Assembly (NCBI GenBank): GCA_015680685.1
Contig: MNCI01015499.1
Coordinates: forward strand, 2,126,957 to 2,190,956
Direction: 5' to 3'
Source: Gnetum montanum
Taxonomy: Eukaryota > Streptophyta > Gnetopsida > Gnetales > Gnetaceae
DNA: 64,000 nt
Of the stretch, positions 20,274 to 32,601 are shown one piece after another. The notes beneath the pieces are model-generated. The model ran no database searches. It saw only the letters and a program-made list of their open reading frames with translations, and was not told the DNA's origin. Positions within the stretch are counted from its first letter, which is position 1. Each line of letters begins with the position of its first letter. A program made the translations under genes and the position numbers.

Positions 20274-21560
20274 CTAAAATATGGAGTGTGGTTGTCCATC
20301 TGATGAGGTGTTTGTTGTGTTAGCTGGTGTATGCTCATGGAAAGGTTTAATTTGTTGAATGTTGACTAGCTGTTTCTTGTTTGGGCTCTCAGGTTTATAG
20401 ATCATTAGGACCCTTGAAGAAAAAGTTTCATAAATGATGTAAGGTCCTTCCCACAACATTTGAAACTTAGTTCATTGAGGTACATGTGTGGGGTTCCAGT
20501 AGAGAACCTTGTCTCTTGATTGAAATTTGACTTTTCTAATTTTTAGGTCATGACACCTTTTGTTATAGGCCTTGTGCAACTCGTTAGATGATAAGGCTAC
20601 CAATCAATTTTCGTCTAGTAGGTTGAGATTCATCAGTTGTTATTTTTGGGCTAGACTCAAGTCAAGGTTAAGGTCATAAGCTATTGAAACTATATGATGT
20701 TTAGATTGAATAGGAAGTGTTGGTAATTTTCCATACACAAGCTCATAGCGAAAACAACCTATAGAAAATTTCCATGTTGAGCAGTAAGCCCAAAGGGCAT
20801 CGTTGAGATTTATGCTATAATATTTCCTATACTTGCTAATAGTTCTTGTTAGTATCCTTGTGATTTACCTATTGGTGACCTCAACTTGACCATTAGCTTG
20901 GGGATGGTAAGGTGTTGTGATTTTGTGTTCAACCCCCAAGTGTTGCATGAGTTTCCAAAAAGTAGTGCTTGTAAAATAAGTTCCATTGTCATAAATTAAT
21001 GCACATGGCATACCAAAACTATTTGCAACATTTTGTTGTACAAACCGAGCATCAATAGAAGATGTATAGTCAATGATGGCTGCTACTTCTACCCACTTTG
21101 TACAATAGTCAACATCGACTATGATGTATGTCGTTCCATTTGATATGGACATGATGGGACCCATGAAGTCAATGCCCCAAATGTTGAATGGTTCTAGTGG
21201 TTGAATCCATTGTTGAGGTTGCTCCATTCAAGCAATCATTCCAGCATCTTGTTAGCATCATTTTCAAGAGTAGATATAATGATGGACATCCCTGAAGAGT
21301 GTTGGCCAATAGTACATTGCCATCAGGATTTTAATGGCCATGCATCTCCTAGCATAGTGTCCTCCACAAGGACCTTCATAAGCATCTTGAAGAACGTGTA
21401 GTTGATTAGCATCAAGGACACACCAACAAACTAGACCATTGACACACACCTTGTAGAGGTGTTTTTTGATCTCCATGAAGTGCTTTACTTGGTGAAGAAA
21501 CTGTTGTTTCTTTCGGTGGTCCAACCCTTATGGCATCTCGTGAGTAAGAAGATAGGTGAG
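20274..21560 (-). pseudogene. Integrase relic of element C
   Basis: Order on the minus strand: zinc-binding region (21264-21524; LQDAYEGPCGGHYARR, ILMAMYYWPTLFRD), catalytic core (20865-21227) with Asp in GIDFMGP, Asp in LIYDNGTYF and Glu in NGQVEVTNR, so all three acidic residues are visible. The C-terminal end (20274-20459) contains LWEGPYIIYETF, the GPY/F-type motif. No chromodomain follows. Stops and frame changes separate the three open parts, the largest gap being 20460-20865. The core resembles Athila/Tat-branch integrases. Confidence 0.88.
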
Positions 21561-21639
21561 AATGTTATCATACCATTTTGGCTCATTCGGAATTTTTTTA
21601 GTTGTCACTTCAATAAAGAGGAGTTCATCAAGAAACATA

Positions 21640-22010
21640 TCAGAGAGTGGGCTTTCTTTCCTTTTGTTGTTCCATCACAACCAAGACAAGTGATCAATGA
21701 TCACATTCTTAGTGCCCTTTTGATCTACCATTGTAAGATTGAGTTTCTGCAAGATCACTAGCCACCGTATGACATGGGGGCTCACCATTGGCTTTTTCAT
21801 TAAGAAGTAGATGACACTATGATCCATGTGCATACACACCTTGTATTCAAGTACATAATACCCGAACTTCTCTAGAGAAAACACCACCACCATCAATTCT
21901 TTCTTTGTAGTGGTGTAGTTCAATTATGCACCCACAATGCTTCGATTGGTGCAGTGGATTAATATGGACATTTCTTGTCATCTAACTACATCAGCACAAC
22001 TCCCAAGGCA
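21640..22010 (-). pseudogene. RNase H relic of element C
   Basis: An 82-codon open part (21675-21923) contains MNYTTTKKELMVVVFSLEKF, DHSVIYFLMKK, IRWLVILQKLNL and the terminal NVIIDHLSWL, matching the Ty3 RNase H motifs NYTxxEKELLAVVFALxKF and NxVADHLSRL. It lies between RT and integrase as expected. It is degraded upstream, where the first catalytic Asp would be. Confidence 0.85.
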
Positions 22011-22039
22011 TAATTCAATGCATCCATCATAATATGAAA

Positions 22040-23010
22040 TGGTATGGACCAATTAGTTTCTTGTAGGATTGGAGTTTCTACAAGCTTCTCTTTTAGTTTC
22101 TAGAATACTTTCTTACATTCTGCAGTCTAGACAAAGGAAACATCTTTCTTTATTACCTTCACCAATGATTTTGCAATCTTAGAAAAATTCTCTATGAATT
22201 GCTGGTAGTAGCTAGTAAACATCTTTAACTATTTCTAGTTAGCGGGTTATTCCTTGGATGACCCTTATTTTCTCCAGGTTCACCTCAATTCCTACTTGTG
22301 ATATTTTGTGCCCTAGTACAATGCCCTCCTAGACCATGAGGTGACTTTTCTAGCAATTGAGTTGTAAGTTAATTTTGACACATTTTTAGCACTTGCTTAA
22401 GACTACCTAGGGCTTGCTCAAATGTAGCTCCATAGGTGGAGAATTCATCCATGAAGACCTCCATACCACTACCGATTTTCTGTTGAAAAATGGTCAGGAC
22501 CAAGTGTTGGAATGTGGTAGAAGCATTGCATAGACCAAATGGCATCTTATGATATGCAAAAGTTCCCCAGGGACTCATGAATGTTATCTTTGCTTGGTCT
22601 TCTAGTGCAACTTGAATTTGGTTATAGCCACTATAACCATCTAGAAAACTATAGTAGCAATGCCCAGATATTGTGTTGAGCACCTGGTCAAAAAATGGCA
22701 ACAGAAAGTGATCCTTGAATGTTGCCATATTCAGTGCCTAAAATTGATGTAGACCTACCACTTGCCATCTTTCTTTAGCACAATTACAAGTGCACTAACC
22801 CACTCGCTATCCGCAGTGGGATAGATGAACCCTACCTTGAGGAGTTACTTGATTTCCTCCTTGATGATTTGCTTCAATTTGGGATTAAATTGCCTCTATG
22901 GTTGTCATTTTGGCTTCATGGTCAGGTTGATGTAGATGCGATGCTGACATATCCTAGGATCAATCTCTATGAGTTTAGGATATGACTAAGCAAAAAATGC
23001 TACTTTCAAT
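22040..23010 (-). pseudogene. Reverse transcriptase relic of element C, altered active site
   Basis: The 119-codon open part (22369-22728) shows ATFKDHFLLPFFDQVL, YSFLDGYSGYNQIQVA, WGTFAYHKMPFGLCNA and VFMDEFSTYG. Plant relatives have FMDD here, so the second catalytic Asp is Glu (codons at 22444-22455). Further RT motifs upstream (22740-23000) are interrupted by stops. The substitution alone would be expected to disable polymerisation. Confidence 0.88.
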
Positions 23011-23399
23011 AGCATCTTTTTCTGTGTTAAAGCAAGTTTTTCATTGATTATAACTGGCTTCCCATTCTTCAAAAATATATATTCCATTCCATTCAGTAAC
23101 ATTTTTATCTCAAGGTGCTCTTGTTTGAATTTTTCAGAAATTTCCAACTCTTCCTAGTGAGTATCATCATTTGTGTCATCAAAGAGTTGGCGATGAACTT
23201 GCTTAAGTTCATTCATGCTTGTGACATATGTACATGTCAGGCTCTCAGTTGCTTTCATGCAAAGTATGTTGCTTTTTGAATTAGTGGTTAGCCATTAGGT
23301 GTCCTCTTGTTTTGTGGCTATTGTGTATAGACACCTTTGAATTTCTACTTCTGGCACACACTATTTGCATGTAGAGATAGATGCTTGCTTAATGACCCA

Positions 23400-23880
23400 A
23401 AGTTTCTACACACAATTGCACCCGATATCATTGTATGTAATGCATGGAACTCACTTCTTCTCGATCTTTCCAAATGCATTTTCTTTATATATCTCCAGGG
23501 AAAGATCTCTAATGTCCATTCTTGCATCAATGGTGCTTAGCTATGCTCTTCCCATGATGATTGGGAAATCTCCTTTGTAGTTCTCCACTTTGATTATCAG
23601 GAAGTTGGTAGGATAAGACCACCCACAAATAGTGGTCATAATGTCTTCTACTAGTTCCAATGGAATAGTGATGGATTGGTTTATCAATTCTAATCTTATG
23701 TTTCTCTTCTTGAGAGGAGGCAGGTTCTAGGAAATGTATATCTCATGAGAAATTAGATTAACACTGAAACTTGAATTGAGAAGAGCCTTGCACGGTTCAT
23801 TCCTAGAAATCTATAAATAAATTAAAGGACTTCCATGATCAGCTAACTTCTTAGGAAGATTTCCTACATGGATCCAATCA
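23400..23880 (-). pseudogene. Protease relic of element C
   Basis: Minus-strand frames repeat the A and D protease: a segment with FPIIMGRA near 23560, the preceding region with the CGWSYP-type motif near 23605, and towards 23790 the degenerate active-site region (the sense strand near 23770 reads CTTCTCAATTC, where A has the ALLDSG codons). Stops interrupt it several times. The 23060-23400 stretch between protease and RT is a decayed linker with no named domain. Confidence 0.7.
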
Positions 23881-26530
23881 GACATAGTATGAGTGAGCAT
23901 TACAGTATAAATCCTAGGTAGAGTTTGGTTTGAAGGGGACTTGAAGCTATTAGGTACAAGGGAAGATGTAGGAATAGGGTGGCCAACCATGGATGTATGT
24001 GAGGGCTTAGGTGGACTACAAGGTGGAAAGAAAGGTCTTTTCTTTGATTAGGCATTTGACCCCTCTGATTGATGATTCGGTTGTAGATTAATAGCCCTCG
24101 TAGCATTGAATTGTTGTGGTTGAGATAATAGTTCACCTTGCATAGGTGGGGTAGGTGGTAGCTATGTGGATAGAGGAGGACTATGTGCTTCATATGGAGG
24201 AGGAGTATGTGCTTCATATGGAGGAGGAGTAAGAGGTGGTATCCCTTCTTTCATATGGCAAATGAGCTTGATAATAATTTGAAGGGTGGTAGGGAGGCTG
24301 GAAAGTAGAAATGTGATTGGAAGAATCATGCTAAATGTAGTAACCATATGGATCAGGCTACCTGTAAGGGTATTGTTGCCTTGGTGGTGCCAATGCCCGT
24401 GATTGTGGTTGTTTCCATTGTTGATATTGTTCATACGGTTGTGGTGGAGCTCCACTTGGATAATATAGTTGTTGTTGGTGGAACTGCTTGAGATTACCTT
24501 GAGGATAAGGTAACCTTCTGGATGTTTGTCTTTATGTAAGTCATGGATGTAAGGCATATACCCTAGACTCTTGTAGATGTGACACAATGGGGCAACATCC
24601 CTTAGGATGTTCATACTGATAGATGTCACACCCATGATCATCATTTAATTCATTGTCTGCAACTTCTTCAATTATAAAAATCTTACCCTTACCTTTGTGA
24701 TATGCATGTTCAACTTCCTTATGCCTCATGCGCTCATGATCACTACCTTGTTCTTTGCACTCCTTAGCAATTTTGAGGACAACTTGGAATCTGTTGTCCA
24801 TAGAGTTCCATAACTAATCAACCTTGGCCATAAGTTCAGATTGGAATTTTTGAAGTGACAAAATTTTCTTATTCACCCCCTCATCAAATATAGACTCATT
24901 CTCATCGTCATAGAATTGAACCTTCCTCTTACAGATGGAAGGATCATGGTTGCACTCTTTTGCACTTTCTCTTTTTCTTAGTTCACCCTCCTCTTTAGTG
25001 ACCTACTCTATTAATCTTTGTATTTGATGGATACTTAGTGTTGATAGGTGCCCTTGGCATAGACACCAAGGCTTCCCCTCATTTTTGATTGAAGTCCATC
25101 TACTATGTGGCGAAGTTGATCCAATTCAGAATAACCATGGCTTGGACATTTGTGCATTAAGGCGTAGTATCAGCCAATGGCAGCATCTAAGGTTTGTTCC
25201 TTCTTTGTTTCCATCCTTGAATTTTCTTTCTTAAGTTGGACACTCTAGAGTATGTTTGATATTTATCATTGAACAATTCCAACATGGTACTCCACTGTCT
25301 GATAGATTTTGGCTCTAAGAATTGGTACTAGTTTTCTACTTCTTTGATAAGTGTCCTAGGGAATAACTTCAATTTTTGCCACTCATTCTCTATGTTTTGC
25401 AAGGCACATGCATCTTGAAAAGCTTGAAGATGGTTCTATAGATCAGAGCTATCCTCCTTCAAATCAAGGAATATTGTTCATGTCTAACCATTTGATTTGA
25501 CTATCTTCCACATGCCTTGTTGGAATTTTAACTACCTTTGTGATGTTAAGCATACTTTGGGTAGCAAATAGAGGCTCATCAAGGCCTTGATCATGGTGCC
25601 TACGATGCCCTCTACTACCCCTTCATTCATGGTGATGTGCCTCTCTTGAACATCTATTCCCTTAATCTTGTTTATCTTGATAGTCTCTTTGGTTATTATG
25701 GTCCTATCAATCATTTCATTCATTTTGATCACCTTCATCATGGTCAAAGCTAGAAGAAGAAGATGATGAAGAAGGGAAAGAGGAAGGAGAACCAGCACCA
25801 TCACGACACCTACTACAACCTCTTCAGTGATCATGACCATGATCACGATTGTGCTTCTTATTTGCATCCTTGTCTTGACTTGTGTACTACTACCCCCCNN
25901 NNNNNNNNNNNNNNNNNNNNNNNNNNNNNNNNNNNNNNNNNNNNNNNNNNNNTTACTAGAATTAGGATTGTGAACTGTGGAGTGCAGATTTTGGTTTTGA
26001 CCTCCATCTTCAAAGTCAAAGAGAGGAGTTTCATTGAATGGAGAATCCCCATAGAAGGATCCCTTACTAGCTTGTTGGTACAAAAGGAATGGAGAATTGT
26101 TAAGCCCTTTTTGCTTTGAAAATTCATAATTCTACTCTAGCTGTCAATCCCACAAATGTTATGCCTTAGTGAGATGATAATCCCTAGTGTCAGTATCTTC
26201 TACAATATACTCCCCATAGCGGTCTTGAAGATCGCATCGTTTAAGTATTTGGTAGAGCATTGCATAAACAACTTGATTAGGCAGCAACACAATGTTGCCC
26301 TCCATGTCACACCACTACAGCTATTCATCCTGGCATAGGATGAAGGTGAAGTTTGGTACATACTCATCAAGATCAGCATATACAATTCAATATTGTTAAA
26401 CCACTAGCTAATAGGCTCTATTAGTCTTGGATAGAGAAGCGCTCTTGTGAAAAGAAGACATTGTTAGTTAGCAAAATAAAAATCATAGTGTGCTTCTGAC
26501 AATTTGTTGTGGTGATGGTAAAATAGGATA
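23881..26530 (-). pseudogene. gag relic of element C
   Basis: Decayed Gag in several frames. The capsid-like region (about 24990-25500) is the counterpart of 12722-13249 in A. The Lys/Glu-rich tail and Pro/Tyr/His-rich spacer lie at 23900-24800. The N-terminal part, including the MLHQD-type segment, is near 26300-26440. A 54-base N gap (25899-25952) falls in the charged linker. No primer binding site can be read just before the 5' LTR. Confidence 0.75.
25899..25952. other. Assembly gap (54 N)
   Basis: A run of N inside the gag relic of element C, directly after a run of six C. Reading frames that appear to cross it are not meaningful. Confidence 0.95.
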
Positions 26531-27360
26531 TGACTCTAAGGTATTCCTATGCCCAACCATATGAATCACTAAGGCGTTATGTGTGATCTGGTCAAATTCT
26601 ATGGACCTATAGTTATCTAATGCACTAGCTCTTCTAGGAAGTGAAATGGGTGTTGAGAATGTTCATTGTCTTCCTAACTACACTTGTGAAGTTCAAGAGT
26701 ATGTTTAAGTGTAATTGAGGTATTTGATTTTTTATCGTTTTATATTTTATGAGTTTGATTACCTACAACAAGAATGAAAGGTTAAGTAATTAAAGATCTA
26801 ATTCATCTATTGCCTAGCTAGCCTAACATAAGTAATCGCCCCACTTTTCTAGACACATCCTAAGCACATATAGCACTGTCAGGCTACCAAATGTTAAGCA
26901 TTGCTGGATTACCAAGTACTATATGAATGCTCGAAGTGGTCGTGCTTGTGTTCATTATTTACTAGAAATAAATTGCTTAATTTAAATGCATTAAAATAAA
27001 GAGCATGAAAGTAAAATGCAATAAAAAATATTAAGCTATTCTTAGTGTTGCAAGAATTGCCAAAACAATTCATTTTATTCTCGTCACACTGCCATGCTCA
27101 GGTACATCAATGCTTGAACAAAGAACCATACACACTTAGACTTATTCTGTGGTCACTCAAAAAATATTCTAACTCTAAGGAAAAGAAATGACAAAATCTT
27201 TGCTTCTCTAACTAAGAATGACCAAAAATTGACTGTGAAAACTGGAGCCCAAGTGCAATATTTATAGACTTAGGGTATATACCTCGACATTGCATACGCA
27301 ACATTGCAACTCCAACGTCACATACCTAATTTCAAAGCCAACATAAAATGTGATTCATTA
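26531..27360 (-). repeat. 5' LTR of element C
   Basis: From TGACTCTAAGGTATTCC (degenerate TGATGAGCG start) to GTGATTCATTA, followed by the TSD GTAAT at 27361-27365. It contains the empty target of element A (ACCAAGTACTATATG, about 26910). U3 has decayed palindromes at about 27292-27330 (CGACATTGCAT, CAACATTGCA, CAACGTCACA) beside a TATA box (plus TATTTATAG at about 27259). Confidence 0.85.
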
Positions 27361-27527
27361 GTAATGAATATCCAATATTATTAAGAAGTCCTATGCCATT
27401 GTCATGAAAAGAATGTTAGACTCAAAGACATCAAGGGAGGTGACCTTGTCCTTAGGCATTTCCTAATGCTAAGATGACCAAGTTCTCACTAAATTAACAA
27501 GGCTTCTTCATCATTATCAAGAATCTT
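27361..27527 (+). pseudogene. Tat-type integrase relic, part 3 (C-terminal)
   Basis: After element C's TSD, plus-strand frames give MKRMLDSKTSR and, one base off, GDLVLRHFL. The family has a basic segment followed by GDLVLKxxL before the GPY-like end. Together with 2640-2927 and 9861-10417 it restores the order of one integrase interrupted twice. Confidence 0.55.
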
Positions 27528-29734
27528 TGTAACACCCCTATTAATTATCTATAAAATCCTTTAAATTACTAATAGAGATGTTATGAAATCCCAAAGATCT
27601 AGATTTATCTTTAATTTACTAATTCAAAAGGAGGTTATAAAATAGATAAAAATTATTAATTAGAAGCATAAATACAATAGAGTAGCATAGCATAGAAAAA
27701 TTCCATAATGCTTGCATACGTAAATAAATAAAATTTATTTAAATAAAAATAGGTATTTGCATAGCCACAAAAATTTAGATGTCAAAAAATTTCACTAGTT
27801 ACATCATAAAATAGTGCACAAAATAACAATTCCAACGATACTTATTTCACCTCAACCAAACATCCAAAAATAAAGATATTCATGTTTGAGTTTTACCAAA
27901 TTAATTAATAAAATTTAAAATACTAATTAAATAAAATATTGATATATAATAAATAATATTAAATTTTCCTAAACATATAGCACGTGTTGAAATGAAAAAT
28001 GATCCTTGCAATCTCATGTTTCAAATGGCATCGATAACAATTTCATATTTAACATACTTTATTATTTTTTCATAAAAATATGTACATGGCTCAAATATTC
28101 AAAAAGTATACAAGGCTTCTATTTTACAAAAATACAAAATAGAAAAAAATTAATTTTCAAGTTCACAGGGTTCATCTTTACAAAATTGATCCACCTTTCA
28201 TTCATGTCCCTCTTCCAGTATTTCCTTGGCTACTCTAGGCTCTCTAGATCAAAATGTAGGAGTAATTAGAACCCTTCAAATAATAAAGGTTATTTTATTT
28301 TCCTCTTTAATGAGCATAAAGATTATCAGCAAAAATTCTTGTTTTGAATAAAATATTCAAAACTATTTTAAAGTCTAAAAATATCACAAATTTTTCAAAA
28401 AATCTAAATAAAATCCAAAACTCTAAAGAATGTATATTTTACCTAGGCATCTCCGAAGGCTAGGTCTTAGTTACTCGTATTGCCAAAAGAATATACCAAT
28501 AGGTGTTGGAATAAAATCACTATTATCATCAATTTATCTTTTTAATTATTTAATGTCCAAAGATATCACAAATTTGTTTAACAATAATCTAAAGAGCATA
28601 TATTTTAACCAAACATTTCCAAAGCTAGGTCTTGATTACCTCACTATTAAAGTGACACATTGACAGGTCTTGAAATAATCTCATTACTATCATTAGATTT
28701 TTCTCATGATCTCAGATGAGCCACTCATGGTCGAGTCTTGGTAATAGCCTCACTACTAACATAATCAATGGCCGACACACACGTATCATTGGAAGGATAG
28801 GTCTTAAATATGCCTTATCACATACCATTAGTCTCAACTACTTAGTGCCATGGTCTTGGCTAGTTTCCTAGCCTCATGAACTTATGAATCAAAATCTAGG
28901 GTAGGAAATCTATCCAAACCCTTGTTCTCATGATGTGGGTCCCACTAAAGAACATTTCACTTGCATGCAAACAGGGACATCTAAAAGATTCATAACTTCT
29001 TTTAACAAATGAACAAAATCAGTCTCGTAAATATTATTATTTTATTCCAAAAATCTAAAAGATTTTCAAAATAGCCAAAATTCCATAAAATTTTTGCATA
29101 ATTGTGTTTATATCTAGAGCTAATTCAAAATAATCATAGAATATTTAAGAAGTGAGTTGGGAAATATTTCCACAATTCCAAAAATTCATCCAGAAAGATA
29201 GAAAATGACCTGAACAAGATTAAAATACTAATTTTCATATAAAAACAAGCCTAAAATGATGAAAATTTTGTAGAATCTCGACATAATAATTAAAACAATG
29301 GAAGAATAATAAAAAGTTAGAAAGCAGAAAGAAGGAATAGAAAATCCACAATAATATAGGGCAATCACATGAAAAGGAAAGTAAAATAAGATCTATTATA
29401 AAATAAACAAAAAAAATAAGAGAGCTACATAAAAAGAAAATTAAAATAATCTTTCCTACTTGTGTTGGTAATGCTTCTAGGATCTTCTTATGTTCTTTCT
29501 TTCCCACTAAGACACCCAAAATCAATTTTTACTTTACTTTAAAATAGTGCACCAAAGCCTCGTTTACAAATTAAATGGGACATACCAAAGGTCATAATCT
29601 ATTTATAAGTAGAAGAATTACATGCAATGTGACATGTAGGCTTGCTATGTTTTTGGAAACATAAGAAATAGGCTTAAGTTGGGAGAAACTAGGCTAAAAT
29701 TGGCTTTAAAATGAAGAAGAAAGGGTAAGGAATG
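27528..29734. repeat. LTR-like non-coding segment beginning TGTAACACCCC
   Basis: TGTAACACCCC at 27528 abruptly ends the Tat integrase relic and is a common LTR terminus in plant chromoviruses. About 2.2 kb of AT-rich DNA without coding signal follows, with diverged direct repeats at 28376-28690, up to element B. A matching end (GGGGTGTTACA) was not found on the far side of B. The short minus-strand frame at 29235-29525 has no recognisable domain. I call it an incomplete LTR of unknown family. Confidence 0.4.
28376..28690. repeat. Diverged direct repeats, ~180-bp period
   Basis: Two units starting near 28376 and 28556 share ATATCACAAATTT, GTATATTTTACC or CATATATTTTAACC, then AGCTAGGTCTT or AGGCTAGGTCTT, and a later GGTGTTGGAATAAAATC or GGTCTTGAAATAATC. 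A third partial unit with GAGTCTTGGTAATAGCCTC lies near 28733. Confidence 0.6.
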
Positions 29735-30589
29735 TGATGAGTGGCAAGGTACCCTTACACCCAACCATATGAATCACAAGCCTTCATGTGCAATTTGGTT
29801 GAATTCCATAGACTATAGTTACTAAGTACACTAGAGCTAAACAGCGTGTGCGTGGTGTTCATTCATTGTCTTCCTAGTCCCACTTGTGGAATGCAATTGT
29901 ATGGTTAAGTGTAACTGAGGCATATGATTTTTATTATTTTGTGTTTTTCTGGAATTACTCACCTAGAAAAAGAATGAAAGTAAGAGTGAATAATTGCTAA
30001 GTAAACTATGGTCTAATCTAACCTAACATAAGTAACCGTTCCCACTTCCCGGATACATCTTGAACTTTGTGTGAACACCACTGGGCTGCTAAATGCTAAT
30101 CGTATCTGAGCTACCAAGTGTCACACATATGCTCGAAGGGGTTGTGCTTGTGTATCTTAATAAGTTGCTTGATTAATCAAAATTAATTACTACATAAATA
30201 ACATTAATGTAATTGCATGAAATAACAATATGTAAATGCATAAGAAAGAAAATCTCAAGTGCTGCAAGGAATGGATCAAAGAGCTCATCTTTATTGCCAA
30301 CACAATGGTGTGCTTAGGTATATTAATGCTTGAATAAAGATCCATTCATACTTAGACCTCCTGTTGTGGGCACTTGGAAAATATTCTAACTTTCAAATGG
30401 ACAAACTGCAAGAGTTTTGCTATTGACTGCTAAAAACTTACCCCCAACTGTGTGCCTGGGCACTGTATTTATAGACTTGGGAGTAACCCTACGATATCGA
30501 ATGTATGCTATCGCATCATGGGCTACGATATCGCGTACTTGATATTGTGACCACCTCGATATTAGAGTGATGAAAAACACGATTTATCA
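29735..30589 (-). repeat. 3' LTR of element B
   Basis: 855 bp; plus strand from TGATGAGTGGCAAGG to CACGATTTATCA. On the element strand it carries a palindrome array (30490-30563; CGATATCG forms, including one GCTATCGC variant) followed by TATAAATA (plus TATTTATAG at about 30467). The adjoining plus-strand TACCCCCACAATTG (30590-30603) is the polypurine tract, CAATTGTGGGGGTA on the element strand. Confidence 0.9.
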
Positions 30590-30603
30590 TACCCCCACAA
30601 TTG

Positions 30604-32601
30604 AATGAAAACTCATCCTTGAGTATAGAAGAAGAGAAAAAAGTGCTTTACAAAATATAATAGGGGATGTGAACTTATTTGATTGGCACGCAAAGTGACA
30701 TACAGAAAACAAACAAATATAAAAGTGTCCGAGCATACAATATTATAGTGGTGTAAAAAATTGGGTGTTCATGACAATAGGAAAGAACACCAAATGGATC
30801 CAAAGAACATTCAACCCCTCTTGGTATCAAAAGAATTACGGAGAGATAGAAGAGGTCTAGCGATCATGAACAATCTCCCACGAGTGATATGATTGCATCC
30901 TCCTTAGTGATGATAGTTCTACTTCCAGTCCATGCTTCCCACTACAATCATAACAAAACCAAGGATTAGCATTTATAGTGCAACAAATAATGGCTGAGTA
31001 ACTTATCTCGTTGGTGATTTTATCTAGCCAGGTTGTGATTATGATAGGTTGGTTGCTTGGTTGTTAGTGGAAAGACTGACGAATGGGTTAAATAAGAGAA
31101 GTGATCCATACAATTTAGAAAAAGCTTAACACAAGGAGTATTGGAAAGAGGGTATTCAAAACAATAAAAAAGAATTCATTACAAATAGTTGTGAAGGTGC
31201 ATACAATTGAATGACATGGATGGGGTAAATAAAAAAATTTTGATTATAACAATGTCTAAGGGTAAAGAACTTAACTTAACCAAATGAAAAGATATGCAAG
31301 TGGGTCCTCCCCAAAGTAGGCATAGGCCTTTTATGCCCTTACATAACTTCAAACCAATGAGTTCATGGGAACCATGGATGATTAATGGTTACAGAAAGTC
31401 AAGTACAAAAACCCAAAAGTAACTCACTAAGAAACCCAACACATCAAACCAAAACATTGAATCAAAACATGAAATCGGTAGTGAGGTGAGGTATGAAAAG
31501 CATAGATGGATGATAGAGAGAGTGGAATGGAGTTTCTAATTATGGTCACATACAATCCCTTGTGGAGTTTGTAATTAATTGACTTGGTAGGATCCTTCCT
31601 GAGTCCAGATCAAAACCAACCACTTTTAGAAACTTCACATCAACATTCTAAGGCAAGTCCATCCCTTGAGACATAAGAATGCTCCCACAAAATAACCATC
31701 ATTCCAAATTGGAGTGAAGATAGGAAGTGAGAAAGGGCCTTAGTTAGAGGAGACAAGACAAGTCTCATAACCAATGCTTGTAGTCCTTTTATTTGGTCTA
31801 AGGGGTGTGCTTTGAATTCCCATGTTTTCTTTTTGAATGGGAACCACACCATGCAAAGACCCATGTGTTTTTAGCATTTATTTTGTCCAAGGGGTGTGCT
31901 TTGAATCCTCATATTTTTTTTTGTGATGAGGACCACACCATGCAAGGACTTATTTGACTTCCTACTATGAAATGATGTGGAACAGTGAGGAGCTTATGAG
32001 AACACTCTTGCACATAGGAAAATAGAAGAGCACAAAGAATACCGCATCCCTTTAAAGCCATACCCTATTCAAACCTTTGATTCCTTCCCAATTCTAAACT
32101 ACACAAGTCACCAATTTATTAAAGTTGTATTAATGAAGAAGAGATTGCATGCTTCCAAAACAAGAAAAACCATAGAGTATATGGATGGGTGGATGATATG
32201 GACTGACTACCTATTACATGAAAAGAAATCATGTCCCAATCATAAGTAATGATATTCAAAGTCAGAAACAAGACATCAACAATCAAATTACATATAAATC
32301 ATACCACCATCAAGTAGTGCATTACCATTGTACCTGCCACCTTATTAGTAGAAAAAGTAGAGACACATCAATCACAAGCAACATAACCATAAAAGAAAGT
32401 AAAAATGTAGATAATAAATATTGAATATATTAACATTTGTGTAAAACAAAAACCAAGAAAATACCAATAACCATAAAAAATTCAAATATGTAAAAATAAA
32501 GATGTAAAATAAAGAAGATGAAAATAGAAAGCTGTAAAACCAAAAAATGTGTAAAAAAAAAGGGTCAAAAACTGAGGAGTTGCAAAGATGTTAGTATGAA
32601 T
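30604..32601 (-). other. Non-coding 3' region of element B
   Basis: About 2.0 kb, colinear with the 3' regions of A and C. Conserved block at about 31299-31330; two stem-loop copies at 31804-31850 and 31893-31939; GTAAAAC-rich repeats near 32430-32570. No coding frame is shared with relatives. Confidence 0.7.
31804..31939 (-). repeat. Two tandem copies of the conserved stem-loop (element B)
   Basis: Copies 31804-31850 and 31893-31939, 89 bp apart. In element sense the inner arms are TTCCCAT with ATGGGAA in one copy and TCCTCAT with ATGAGGA in the other, both fully complementary although different from each other and from the TTCTCAT/ATGAGAA form. Outer arms GGTGTG and CACACC are intact in both. 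Confidence 0.78.

Larger units (their letters stand above)
10418..27360 (-). mobile_element. Element C, ~10.0-kb Ty3/gypsy (Athila/Tat branch), split by element A
   Basis: Minus-strand LTR element flanked by GTAAT at 10413-10417 and 27361-27365. On the plus strand: 3' LTR (10418-10766 and 17730-18198, split by A), long non-coding 3' region, integrase, RNase H, RT, protease, gag, 5' LTR (26531-27360). Without A and its duplicated target it is about 9.98 kb, close to element B. Integrase motifs (GIDFMGP, VDYCTKWVE, NGQVEVTNR) resemble the non-chromodomain Athila/Tat branch. No primer binding site can be read next to the 5' LTR; that stretch (26490-26530) is scrambled. Confidence 0.88.

Noticed and set aside
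25532-26127. Reading frames crossing the N gap on both strands
   Set aside because: They depend on translating N as coding sequence and lie in the gag relic of element C.
29235-29525. Minus-strand hydrophobic frame as a small membrane protein gene
   Set aside because: AT-rich low-complexity DNA inside an LTR-like segment; no start context, domain or second copy.
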